NCBI RefSeq assembly: GCF_000243255.1
Contig: NZ_CM001436.1
Coordinates: 2,588,635 to 2,652,634, forward strand
Source of the DNA: Methanoplanus limicola DSM 2279
GTDB taxonomy: Archaea > Halobacteriota > Methanomicrobia > Methanomicrobiales > Methanomicrobiaceae
Reading direction: 5' to 3'
DNA: 64,000 nt
The notes beneath the pieces are model-generated. The model searched no databases. It was not told where the DNA came from and worked only from the letters and a program-made list of their open reading frames with translations. The translations under genes and the position numbers were made by a program. Each line of letters opens with the position of its first letter. Within the stretch, counting starts at the first letter, position 1. Below are positions 8,204-16,544 of the stretch, one piece after another.

Positions 8204-8956
8204 ATGGATAACAATCCTGTTTTTAAGATTTTTGAATCGTCACCCAGTATGGGGCCGGGAGATGATGAGCACACGGAAAAGGCATTTTCAATCATCGCAG
8301 AACCACTAAAAGGAGGTGGTGAGATCCTTGATATTGGTTGCGGGAAGGGTGTACAGACGATGGCCCTTGCCCGCCTTTGTCCGTCCTGCAGGATAATAGC
8401 GACAGATATACACCAGCCTTTCCTTGATGTGGTGGATGAAAAAATTGCAGCCGAAGGTTTTTCCGGGAGAATCAAAACGGTCTGTGTATCTATGGACGAT
8501 CTTCCCTTTGAAGAGGAGTCTTTCGGCATTATATGGGCTGCAGGATGTTCATTCATTATGGGCTTTGAAAATGCTGTGAGGTACTGGAAAAAATTCCTGA
8601 AACCGGGCGGATATATGATGATATCTGATGTGTTCTGGTTCACGGAAAACCCATCGGCTGAGGCAGCGGAGTTCTACGCCGAAATACATCCCGCAATGAT
8701 GATCGAAGATAAAGGATTTGAGATCATCCGGAATGCCGGATTTGAGCTGATTGGATCCTTCAGGCTGCCTTCACGGGTATGGGAAGAGAGCTTCTACGGT
8801 AAACTGAAGGAAAAGTTTGCAGAACTCGAAGAGGAATATGCAGATGATGAGGGCGCTATGATGGTAATTGAGGGGTTGAAACGGCAGACCGAAATCTTTG
8901 ATAAATACTCAGATGAATTTGGGAATACGCATTCTGTAATGAGAAAACCATTGTGA
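8204..8956 (+). CDS. Class I SAM-dependent methyltransferase
   Basis: 250 residues. Motif I ILDIGCGKGVQTM is near residues 41-53, motif II acid in ATDIHQPF, motif IV region IWAAGCSFI and motif VI LKPGGYMMISD near 146, all typical of Rossmann-fold methyltransferases of the ubiquinone/SAM type 11/25 group. The GDDEHTEKAF beginning is shared with small-molecule methyltransferases; the substrate is unknown. It is monocistronic. The preceding 194 nt (8010-8203) contains no gene I can support. Confidence 0.88.
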   Translation: MDNNPVFKIFESSPSMGPGDDEHTEKAFSIIAEPLKGGGEILDIGCGKGVQTMALARLCPSCRIIATDIHQPFLDVVDEKIAAEGFSGRIKTVCVSMDDLPFEEESFGIIWAAGCSFIMGFENAVRYWKKFLKPGGYMMISDVFWFTENPSAEAAEFYAEIHPAMMIEDKGFEIIRNAGFELIGSFRLPSRVWEESFYGKLKEKFAELEEEYADDEGAMMVIEGLKRQTEIFDKYSDEFGNTHSVMRKPL

Positions 8957-9129
8957 AGAATATTATACTATATCACTTCTCATTTTTACCGGAAATTTAT
9001 CGGCCATTTATCTGCTTTCTGCTTAATCCGTCTGTTACAGAGAACATTCGGGGATCATTTCTTTTGAATCGGCCCTTCTTTTATGACCTCCGGTGGCAAA
9101 CCAAAATAATTTATAATGATTAGTATAAA

Positions 9130-10392
9130 ATGAAAAGTGTGAAAAATCCGGCATATATCATTCTGATATTACTTATTGTAGTTATCATAGCCATAATATT
9201 CTCATTGCTCCCGCCAATATCTCCGCAGGACAAACTGAGCGACTCAAACGACTCATGTGATTCTTGCACAGTCCCTAATGGGATAATGATAGACGGAATA
9301 AGCCTTGACACCATACTCTCAGGCGATATCGAGGCTTTTCGTGATGTCGATCCACGGGAGTTCGGCAGGGCAATGGATATCAGCATGTATGATAGTGATG
9401 ACTTAAACAGGCAGGCCGGATTTATGGACTGTGCAGTAACGACGGATCAGTCTCCGGAGGCATTTGCGGACCTTGCAATGAATATTCAGACCGATCTCGT
9501 CCTTGCAATGCAGGAGGCGAACAGGAATACACCCCGTTATTCTCCCGGCGATGAGATAAAAGGCGACATGCCAGACAGTATTTCACTTCTCGATAAATTT
9601 GCATATCTCCCTGCCGAATGGGACCAGACCGGCGGTTCTCCGGAACACTGCGGAAACTGCTGGGTATGGGCCGATACCGGTGCTCTTCAGATGGAGCTTT
9701 TCCGCCAGGAAAATATAAGTGACCGTCTGTCCGTCCAGTATTTCACATCTACATACCACAATGGAACAGGGATCTGGGCCTGCTGCGGCGGGAGTCCGGT
9801 ATGGTTTGCGGATTTCTACAATATTACGGGAAAAGCTGTTCCCCTGAGCAATAATAATGCATCATTTGCAGACTCTGCAACAATGTGCGAAAACGGTGAA
9901 TCAACTCTGGTTCCGGCAAAGACTATACAGACATCGCCGAATTACCCAATCGAAGAGATGCATGCCGAAATGATATCAACTAATTCTGCCTATGAAGAAG
10001 AGGATATATCCAAAGATGATGCAGCCGGTCTGATTAAATCTGCAATCGCCGACGGCAGGGCTGTGGTCATCATCTATACACCGGACAACTGGGACCCTTT
10101 TATGTCATTCTGGGAGAACGGGAATGAATCCGCTGTTTTCAGTCCGAAGTCCACCCCCGGAGCTACAGGAAACGACGGCGGCCACGTTATGCTTATTCTC
10201 GGATACAGTGACACTGTCCCTGACGGGGGATACTGGACTGTGCTCAACAGCTGGGGAGCACCTGCCAACAGGCCGGACGGGACATTCAGGCTGGATATGG
10301 ATATGGACTATTCAATGCAGAACCCGGACGGTGTGAACACCTTTGAATTTTATGTCCAGAACGTAACCTGGGGCAGTATTTCAGGCACCTGA
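9130..10392 (+). CDS. Membrane-anchored C1 (papain-like) cysteine protease
   Basis: 420 residues: one N-terminal membrane helix (residues about 7-30), an about 110-residue propeptide-like stretch, then a papain-type domain. The catalytic positions are visible: Cys177 in the HCGNCW motif, His352 in GGHVML and Asn373 in LNSWG. The domain should face the outside of the cell. A CCGG pair near residue 215 fits disulfides in this family. Archaeal C1 proteases of this kind are reported from several methanogens, with roles in cell-surface turnover assumed but not shown. A TATA-like TTATAAT lies about 19 nt before the ATG, so the mRNA may have almost no leader. Confidence 0.88.
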   Translation: MKSVKNPAYIILILLIVVIIAIIFSLLPPISPQDKLSDSNDSCDSCTVPNGIMIDGISLDTILSGDIEAFRDVDPREFGRAMDISMYDSDDLNRQAGFMDCAVTTDQSPEAFADLAMNIQTDLVLAMQEANRNTPRYSPGDEIKGDMPDSISLLDKFAYLPAEWDQTGGSPEHCGNCWVWADTGALQMELFRQENISDRLSVQYFTSTYHNGTGIWACCGGSPVWFADFYNITGKAVPLSNNNASFADSATMCENGESTLVPAKTIQTSPNYPIEEMHAEMISTNSAYEEEDISKDDAAGLIKSAIADGRAVVIIYTPDNWDPFMSFWENGNESAVFSPKSTPGATGNDGGHVMLILGYSDTVPDGGYWTVLNSWGAPANRPDGTFRLDMDMDYSMQNPDGVNTFEFYVQNVTWGSISGT

Positions 10393-10501
10393 AGAGACAA
10401 CACTTCAAACACTCTTCAGCCTGTTTTCAGGATCCAAACCGTATATGAAAAGGGTGAACTCTCTCCTGTCACAGGTTATCAGGCAGAAATAAAAAAGTAA
10501 A

Positions 10502-10906
10502 TTAAATTAATTTTTTGCCGGCATCTGCTCCGGGCATGCACTCAAACACTTCAGTGACTTTAATGACAAAGAGACCTTTTGCCGGGAGGTTAGGGTTTTT
10601 CTCATGAAAGAGCTTCTTTGCCTCTTCGTATGCCTCCCCTGATGTCAGCATCTCTGCATCGCCTTTGATCTGGTAACATCCCTTAACACCATCACCATAG
10701 AGATAGATGGATGCCTTTGGGTTCTCTGCAACATTTGCGGCGGTCTTTTGCATGAAATTGTCAAGAATCCAGATGGTTTCAGAGTCTTTTAAGTGCAGGG
10801 TTGCCATAGGTGCAACATTCGGGACACCATCCTTTGATGCGGTTGAGAGCGGCAGAACTTTTGTATTTTTGAATGCTTCAATCATTTCTTCGCTTAATTT
10901 TACCAT
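10502..10906 (-). CDS. Pyridoxamine 5'-phosphate oxidase-like FMN-binding protein
   Basis: 134-residue split-barrel protein: LPLSTASKDGVPNVAPMA, TIWILDNFMQKTAANVAENPKASIYLY and a C-terminal VIKVTEVFECMPG are the marks of the PNPOx-like flavin-binding family. The role in methanogens is not established; such proteins bind FMN or F420. A good GGAG ribosome site lies upstream of ATG 10906. It is a single gene. Confidence 0.85.
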   Translation of the reverse strand: MVKLSEEMIEAFKNTKVLPLSTASKDGVPNVAPMATLHLKDSETIWILDNFMQKTAANVAENPKASIYLYGDGVKGCYQIKGDAEMLTSGEAYEEAKKLFHEKNPNLPAKGLFVIKVTEVFECMPGADAGKKLI

Positions 10907-10987
10907 AATTTAACTCCTTTATGTTTACTGAATATTTGGACAGCTCCAAGGTTAAGAATTTGCATTGCCTCCGGGCATTTAGATTCC

Positions 10988-11075
10988 CAAAATGATCTTC
11001 AGCTAAAATCCCCAGACTTCATCCAAATCCTCAAAATGATCTTCAGCTAAAATCCCCAGACTTCATCCATATCCT
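10988..11075. repeat. 44-bp tandem duplication at the 3' end of the XerD-N-like gene
   Basis: Bases 10988-11031 repeat as 11032-11075 with one mismatch (CCAAATCC versus CCATATCC). The second copy contains the last codons and stop of the gene ending at 11047; the first copy repeats the same coding end behind the stop, without effect on the protein. Confidence 0.85.
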
Positions 11076-11493
11076 CAATATCCTCATCAAGATATCTCTT
11101 CATCGTTGCAGTCCACTCTGGTAGACCCTCTTTTATTGCCTCTTTTAGATCATCAAAATCATCTTTTGATATTTCACCCTTCCCAAGCATGAACTGATAG
11201 AACTTCTTCAGGCTTGCAGCATTCTCTTTTATAGCCGCCGGACCTGACCAGCAGCCCTTCCTGATATACCAGTACCCCAGATACATGCCAATCTCAGAAA
11301 CCCCCTCACTGGCACCAAGTCCCTCATTGTCCATCAGATAATCGTTTATGAAAAATTCAACATTTGACAGATGCTTATCTGCAGTCCGTGGGGTAAGTCC
11401 TTTTTCTGTGAGATAGTCCTTATATTCAGAGAGCAGATTTTCGTTATATAATTCTATGTCTTCGCATTCGTCTTCGTAATCTTCTGATGCCAC
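11047..11493 (-). CDS. Small helical protein resembling a tyrosine-recombinase core-binding (SAM-like) domain
   Basis: From GTG at 11493 the product has 148 residues. An AGGT site lies 7 nt upstream and this start begins just after the upstream gene's stop; an ATG at 11580 would overlap that gene by 71 nt and add a non-family extension. The segment LLSEYKDYLTEKGLTPRTADKHLSNVEFFINDYL resembles the N-terminal SAM-like domain of XerC/XerD recombinases, but there is no catalytic R..HxxR..Y domain, so it is not an active recombinase. It forms an operon with the upstream gene. Function unknown. Its 3' end has been tandemly duplicated. Confidence 0.7.
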   Translation of the reverse strand: MASEDYEDECEDIELYNENLLSEYKDYLTEKGLTPRTADKHLSNVEFFINDYLMDNEGLGASEGVSEIGMYLGYWYIRKGCWSGPAAIKENAASLKKFYQFMLGKGEISKDDFDDLKEAIKEGLPEWTATMKRYLDEDIEDMDEVWGF

Positions 11494-11509
11494 AATATTT
11501 ACCTCAGGA

Positions 11510-11863
11510 TTATTCAGAGAGGGAAATTTCACCAGACATCTCTCCTTTAAGGGCTGCCTCTTTGAGTTTAAGCTCAGCAACTCTCTTCTCCAGAGTTTTG
11601 ATAATTTTCCTCAATTCCTGAAGCTCTTTTTTATTCTTATGCTCCATAAGATAGGTCTGTCCCAGTTCTGAAGAGATATAGTTTTCAAGTTCCCTTCTAA
11701 GGAGTTTAAAGTAGGGATTTCCATAAATATTTCCTTCCTTAAATTCCAGTTTCTCCTCCCTTATACCTTTTAGAATGAATTCCTGACTTATACCATATTC
11801 TTTCTGTGCAGTCTTATCACTAAGAGTTGCCCCTTTCCGTGTCCATTCACCATATTCTGCCAT
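11510..11863 (-). CDS. Coiled-coil DNA-binding-like small protein of unknown function
   Basis: 117 residues. The N-terminal half (KTAQKEYGISQEFILKGIREEKLEFKEGNIYGNPYFKLLRRELENYI) reads like an excisionase/MerR-type winged helix: a helix pair followed by an 'NPYFKLLR' wing region. The C-terminal half is a heptad-rich coiled coil (residues about 75-110). It precedes the XerD-N-like gene by 16 nt and has a GAGGA ribosome site, so the two form one operon. I infer a DNA-associated role only from the fold pattern. Confidence 0.7.
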   Translation of the reverse strand: MAEYGEWTRKGATLSDKTAQKEYGISQEFILKGIREEKLEFKEGNIYGNPYFKLLRRELENYISSELGQTYLMEHKNKKELQELRKIIKTLEKRVAELKLKEAALKGEMSGEISLSE

Positions 11864-11913
11864 TTTATTCCTCTGTGAAAAATCTTACTTTTCAGTCAAT
11901 CACCTGTGAATTA

Positions 11914-12501
11914 TTATTCATAGATGTCTTTGTTACTGTAATCCTTACCGCATCCCCATGCCTTATCAACAAACTCACCAAGTCTCCAATAGCGGTTGTC
12001 TGTCATGGTAAGAACCATTGCATCTGCTTTCTTCATATCCGGACGGTTCTTTTCGGTGCAGTCCTCATCTGCATACACACCTTTTATCTCGCCTATGAAT
12101 AGGTAGTTTGTTGGCAGTTCAACAGTTTCCACAAGTTCGCACTCCATCGTAACCGGACATTCACTGATCATGGGAGCACCCTTAAGCTCACCGTAAAAAG
12201 TATCAAAAACTCCGGATTTATCGGCCTTACTTCCTGAAACAAGTCCGCAGTAGTCTGTCGGTACAGCCATACCGGCATTCGGGATATTTATGCTGAAGGT
12301 TTTGTTATTTAAGATCCCCTCAGGCGTTTTGTGTTTTTTGTTAATTCCTACCGAAATCATAGGCGGGTTTGCATTCGCCCTGGATGCCCATCCGACCGTC
12401 ATAAAATTCGCCCGTCCTTCAATCTCAGTTCCGACAAGCACAACCGGCATCGGGATATAGACATTATTTCCGCATTTTATTTTTGACACTGAAATCACCA
12501 C
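11914..12501 (-). CDS. Flavin reductase domain protein (ferric-reductase-like FMN-binding)
   Basis: 195 residues. PMPVVLVGTEIEGRANFMTVGWASRANANPPMISVGINKKHKT is the characteristic FMN-binding split-barrel beginning of the flavoredoxin/flavin reductase family, and the later FSINIPNAGM and YLFIGEIKGVY strands agree. Archaeal members bind FMN and transfer electrons to ferric iron or to partner flavoproteins; the partner is not visible. GTG at 12501 gives this length, but GTG at 12489 has a better-placed GGTGAT site, so the protein may begin four residues later. Confidence 0.87.
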   Translation of the reverse strand: MVISVSKIKCGNNVYIPMPVVLVGTEIEGRANFMTVGWASRANANPPMISVGINKKHKTPEGILNNKTFSINIPNAGMAVPTDYCGLVSGSKADKSGVFDTFYGELKGAPMISECPVTMECELVETVELPTNYLFIGEIKGVYADEDCTEKNRPDMKKADAMVLTMTDNRYWRLGEFVDKAWGCGKDYSNKDIYE

Positions 12502-12581
12502 TGATAATTATAATTTAATAACCGGAAATTTAAAAATTGTGACCGAAAAATTCTAAACTGCAAAAAAAAGGTGAGAAATCT

Positions 12582-13379
12582 TTAAGCTTCCTCAACGGAG
12601 ACTGTCCATTCCCCGTCACAGACTACATTTATGAGATAGTTATTGTCTTCAGTAATCTTTACTGTAACAACATCATCATATGAACCTTCGTGGTAGGCAA
12701 GAGGCATTTCAGCGTTGTCAGCCAGAACCGGATTTCCGTAGTAGTCCATCAGGTGAACCTCAACAAGCTGACTATTGTCTGCCTTAATTGAGAATTTATA
12801 TTCACCTTCGTTTATCTGGAAGAAAGGTGTTGCCTTGTTGCCGACACCTGTAAATGTCTGGGGCACAATTCCGTTTATCATCTGCGGGAATGAGAAGTCA
12901 AGTGTCCATTCTGATTCTGTGTACACCTCAACATCAGCAACTGCATTCTCTTCAAGCATAAACGCCTGAGTCCAGTAATATCTGCCGTCCTTCATGGATT
13001 TTTCAGCCACTGATTCATTAAAGAGACTGGTAAGCCCGATGTAATCCTTCTCAGTCTGAATTGCAATCTCACTCTTCAGGGGTTTATCCTGCGTAAATGT
13101 CAGGAGGTGAACGCCGCCTTTAAACTCAACCGAGGCATTAACATCACCGGTTCCGGAGATTGTGGCTTTTTCCTCACCGGAAACAGGGGTTGCTTCAGGA
13201 GTCTTAACTGCCGTCTCTTCCGGAGTTGCAGCTGTAGTCTCTTCTGCTGTAGGAGTCGCAGTCGCTGCCGGTGTTTTGTCAGCACCGGAATTACCGGTGC
13301 ATCCGGCCGACAGTGCAAAACCTGCAATTAAAAGAGCAAGAAGAGTAAATAAATAAATTTTACTGCTTATTTTTGACAT
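12582..13379 (-). CDS. Surface lipoprotein, paralogue A
   Basis: 265 residues: signal segment, lipobox ALSAGC, an Ala/Thr/Pro-rich linker (residues about 30-65, probably an extended and perhaps glycosylated spacer), then an all-beta region of about 195 residues. It shares with its upstream neighbour (13471-14292) the sequence order QTFxGxGNxATPFFxI and ends in similar cWTxSVE motifs. The two are tandem paralogues, likely from a duplication. The beta domain may be of the PPC/jelly-roll kind that binds ligands outside the cell, but no family could be assigned with confidence. Confidence 0.8.
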   Translation of the reverse strand: MSKISSKIYLFTLLALLIAGFALSAGCTGNSGADKTPAATATPTAEETTAATPEETAVKTPEATPVSGEEKATISGTGDVNASVEFKGGVHLLTFTQDKPLKSEIAIQTEKDYIGLTSLFNESVAEKSMKDGRYYWTQAFMLEENAVADVEVYTESEWTLDFSFPQMINGIVPQTFTGVGNKATPFFQINEGEYKFSIKADNSQLVEVHLMDYYGNPVLADNAEMPLAYHEGSYDDVVTVKITEDNNYLINVVCDGEWTVSVEEA

Positions 13380-13470
13380 ATAACAAAGATTAAACTCAAA
13401 AGTATATCTTAGTTTTGCATTTCTGATGTTTTAAGCCGGCGTAAAAAAAGGGATTTTTTGTCAGGATATT

Positions 13471-14292
13471 TCAGGACTTTTCAACCGAAATCGTCCATTT
13501 GCCGTCACAGTTGATATTTAACAGGTAATTTGTGCTTTTTTCAATAGTTGTACCAACAGTGCCGTTATAATCACCCTCCTGATATGGAAGTGGTATGGCA
13601 TCAAAATCTTCACTTAGGTCCTTACAGAGATGATGTCCATCATCGTCCATAAGCTGAACAAAGATGAAACTGCTATTCTCTGATTTTATTGTAAAGTCAT
13701 ACCCGCCTTTATCAATCCTGAAGAATGGTGTTGCCTGATTGCCGGCACCCTCAAATGTCTGTGGAGGGAGGACATCAATAATCTGCGGAGATGAAAATGA
13801 AACCTTCCACTCCGAATCTGTCTCAACTGAGATATCTGAACTTCCATCACTTATTATGTTACATGCATATGATGAAACATATTTTCCGTCTTTGTTAATA
13901 TATATGGATTTATCCGCCGGAAATGTATTCTGGGCTTCAAAACGACTGTTTTTGCCATCAACCATAATATAAGAAACAGCAGGTTCATTCTGTTCAAATG
14001 TAAGAAGTTTAATGCCATCCTCCAAAGCCATCTTAACATTCCCTTTTCCCTTTCCAAACGCTACTTTCTTTTCATCATCAGAAATTACTTTCGGAGTCTC
14101 TGCCAGGTCTGATGTTATCTGGCCTGTCCTATCTGCTGAAGGAACTTCTGCCGGCACAGCAGTATCTGCCGCAATATTTTCAGAAACAAAATCCTGATCC
14201 GTAACACCTGTGCATCCGGCTGACAACGCAAAAACCGCAGTTAATATGACCAAAACTGCAAAAATTTTAATTTTAATGTAACTCTGAGACAT
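13471..14292 (-). CDS. Surface lipoprotein, paralogue B
   Basis: 273 residues with signal segment, lipobox ALSAGC, a shorter linker than paralogue A and the same C-terminal beta domain (PPQTFEGAGNQATPFFRID, SSFIFVQLMDDDGH, CDGKWTISVEKS). About 90 nt separate the two genes, which could be one operon with B first. A basic or export role cannot be read from the sequence. Confidence 0.8.
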   Translation of the reverse strand: MSQSYIKIKIFAVLVILTAVFALSAGCTGVTDQDFVSENIAADTAVPAEVPSADRTGQITSDLAETPKVISDDEKKVAFGKGKGNVKMALEDGIKLLTFEQNEPAVSYIMVDGKNSRFEAQNTFPADKSIYINKDGKYVSSYACNIISDGSSDISVETDSEWKVSFSSPQIIDVLPPQTFEGAGNQATPFFRIDKGGYDFTIKSENSSFIFVQLMDDDGHHLCKDLSEDFDAIPLPYQEGDYNGTVGTTIEKSTNYLLNINCDGKWTISVEKS

Positions 14293-14524
14293 CAGATATA
14301 GTGTGAACCTGGAAATATATCTCCCTTTTTAAATGATTACATAATTCATAATTATCTCTTTTTTTTAAGATTATTTCCCATAACCATCTGAGAGAAATAG
14401 ATAATTTAATATCCCCGCGGAAGGAAAAAAAGATATCATCGGGAATATGCAGGGATAAATCATATGGGATATTTTGAAACATGGATAGTGTGGCCATCCG
14501 GAATATGAGAATATTTAAGCGAAA

Positions 14525-16261
14525 ATGCGGAGGCCGTCTGTGTCAGTGATAAGTACTGTCATAACAGTTACAGCATCTTTCTGCCTGATATCAGCATTTA
14601 TCACCTGCGGTCTTGGTTTTTTTGTCTATGCCCAAAAACCCTCATCCACTGTGCACAGGCTCTTTCTTGCAGTAATGCTTTCAGCGGCGTACTGGGCAAC
14701 GGGCGAATTTTTCATATGGCAGGCAGAAAGCCTTCAGGGAGTGACATTCTGGCTGAAATTCAGCTCATTCTGGCCCATAACAATCGCTCTAAGCTCACAT
14801 TTCATCCTGGAGTTCACAGGCAGACTGCCGGAGGAGAAGAAAAAAAGCAGAATAATCCTCATAGCAGGCATATATGCCCCTGCTATAATACTCTCAATAG
14901 CAGGGATCTTTACAGAATCTCTCTTCACTGCCGCATTTGATCCTGTTGCCGGTTACATATACCTGCCAACCCGGAACAATATCATCTGCCCAATAGAAAT
15001 TTTTTATACTATGGCTATAATGCTCTGGGCACTCTATGTCGGTTTTATCTCCTGGAGGCGCCCGGAGACGGAGAAGAAACACAGACAGAACAGACTTCTC
15101 TTTGCAGGCATCATAACTGTCGTATTCTTCGGAGCACTCTCCGGAGCAGTACTCCCCCTGTTCAGCATTCATACCCCTAACCTTGTCTTCTTTGGTCTTG
15201 TCATCTTCTCCGTCATAATTGCCTGTGCAATACAGCGTTACGGACTTTTCACTTTAAGCCCGGAAACAGCCGTACCTGAGATAATGAAAACGATGCCTGA
15301 CGGACTTATCCTTGCAGATCAGAACGGTATTATCGTTGCCGCAAATGAATCTGCCGCAAAGATATTTCCGGCCTTAAAAGAGCCGGATGCCGGCAGATCT
15401 GTCAGATCACTCATCGGGGATGAGGAATACCTGACAGTCAGGGATATACTGGCAGAACTGGGCGAAATATCCGACTTTGAAGTCCGAATCACAGAAAAAA
15501 CCCAGCAGTATGTAAGCATAGCAGGTTCATCTGTCAGGGACAGAAACAGCACACCTTCCGGAACTGTATTTATCATCAGGGATATTACACAAAGAAAAGC
15601 CTCAGAAACTGCTCTTAGGGTTTCAAATGATAAACTCTCCATGCTGTCAAGACTTACCCGGCATGACATAGGCAACCTTGTAACTGCCCTCTCCGGCTAC
15701 CTCTCAATTCTTGATGGCAGAATTAAAAATCCGGAAGAGAAACATTACCTCTCACAGGCGACCGTCATCGTTGACAGAATTATAGAGCATCTCGAATTCT
15801 CACGCAGCTATCAGGCGATAGGCTCAAAAAAACCGCAATGGGAAAAACTCAGATATGCAATTGATTCTGCAAAAGAAAGTCTGAAAGAGGACAATATTCA
15901 GATCAATATAAATATATCCGATATTGAGATTTACGCAGATCAACTGCTGGTAAAAGTGGTGTACAACCTGTTTGAGAACGCTGTGAGGCATGGCGATAAG
16001 ATAACAGAGATAACTATCACAACTGAAGAGCAGAAAGACGGCAGCATGATCCTGAAATTTGAAGATGACGGAGCAGGCATACCTGAAGAAGAAAAAGAGA
16101 AGATTTTTTCATACGGCTATGGCAGAAACACCGGTTTTGGACTTGCATTTGCACGTGAAATCTTATCAGTTACCGGAATCAGGATAACAGAGAGAGGCTC
16201 ATTTGGAGAGGGTGCATCTTTTGAGATAGAGATACCCGCAGATGTCTGGCGGAAAATCTGA
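14525..16261 (+). CDS. Sensor histidine kinase: 7TM input, PAS, DHp-like and HATPase domains
   Basis: 578 residues. The first about 225 residues carry seven hydrophobic helices of the type found in '7TM histidine kinase N-terminal' domains. A PAS domain follows (about 240-355, PDGLILADQNGIIVAANES). His380 in LTRHDIGN is the likely phosphoacceptor. The HATPase covers about 465-575 with N-box NLFENAVRHG, G1 DDGAGIPEEE and GFGLAFA. It is monocistronic; no response regulator is adjacent. It may act through a receiver encoded elsewhere. Start ATG at 14525 has a weak upstream site. Confidence 0.9.
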   Translation: MRRPSVSVISTVITVTASFCLISAFITCGLGFFVYAQKPSSTVHRLFLAVMLSAAYWATGEFFIWQAESLQGVTFWLKFSSFWPITIALSSHFILEFTGRLPEEKKKSRIILIAGIYAPAIILSIAGIFTESLFTAAFDPVAGYIYLPTRNNIICPIEIFYTMAIMLWALYVGFISWRRPETEKKHRQNRLLFAGIITVVFFGALSGAVLPLFSIHTPNLVFFGLVIFSVIIACAIQRYGLFTLSPETAVPEIMKTMPDGLILADQNGIIVAANESAAKIFPALKEPDAGRSVRSLIGDEEYLTVRDILAELGEISDFEVRITEKTQQYVSIAGSSVRDRNSTPSGTVFIIRDITQRKASETALRVSNDKLSMLSRLTRHDIGNLVTALSGYLSILDGRIKNPEEKHYLSQATVIVDRIIEHLEFSRSYQAIGSKKPQWEKLRYAIDSAKESLKEDNIQININISDIEIYADQLLVKVVYNLFENAVRHGDKITEITITTEEQKDGSMILKFEDDGAGIPEEEKEKIFSYGYGRNTGFGLAFAREILSVTGIRITERGSFGEGASFEIEIPADVWRKI

Positions 16262-16383
16262 TAATTACAGCCTCACCATCGCAGACAGCAGCAAGCTTTA
16301 TGAATTTTAAAGGCAACAGAATCTTATATTATTTCATTTAATAAAGTGATTCGTGATTCCGGCAAAAAAAAGATGAACAGTTC

Positions 16384-16520
16384 TTATAGTGCACTGCATA
16401 ATGTTTTGGATTAATCTGAGTGTGACGGATATTATTCCAAATCATGCACTTATACCGCACTTCATAGTAATAAGCAAACTTTCCGGCCCATTCCGCAAAG
16501 TATCTGCATTATAACTATAA
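16384..16520 (+). repeat. 137-bp element with TTATAGT terminal inverted repeats, copy 1
   Basis: The segment begins with TTATAGT (16384-16390) and ends with ACTATAA (16514-16520). An about 85% identical copy of 135 bp lies in opposite orientation at 49560-49694 with the same termini, while flanking sequences differ. Each copy contains an internal hairpin (ACTTTCCGG...CCGGAAAGT type, with one mismatch here) and a short open frame reading MFW... . It may be a MITE-like element, a mobile small gene or a structured RNA. Confidence 0.65.
16401..16514 (+). CDS. Possible 37-residue peptide inside the repeated element
   Basis: ATG at 16401 opens 37 codons beginning MFWINLSVTDIIPNH and ending with TAA at 16512. 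The copy at 49.6 kb has the same frame (MFWDDRSVMEIIPNH) with 27 of the first 34 residues identical. No ribosome site is visible and the conservation may only reflect recent common origin, so this is weakly supported. Confidence 0.2.
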   Translation: MFWINLSVTDIIPNHALIPHFIVISKLSGPFRKVSAL

Positions 16521-16544
16521 ACTCAACTTACAGGAGAGACTGAT

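Noticed and set aside
8149-8643. 164-codon minus-strand frame opposite the methyltransferase at 8204
   Set aside because: Antisense to a gene with full SAM motifs; no own features.
13100-13331. Open frames on both strands over the Ala/Thr-rich linker of lipoprotein A
   Set aside because: Caused by the repetitive codons of the linker (GCA/ACT/GAA); translations are Arg/Leu- or Ser/Val-rich low complexity.
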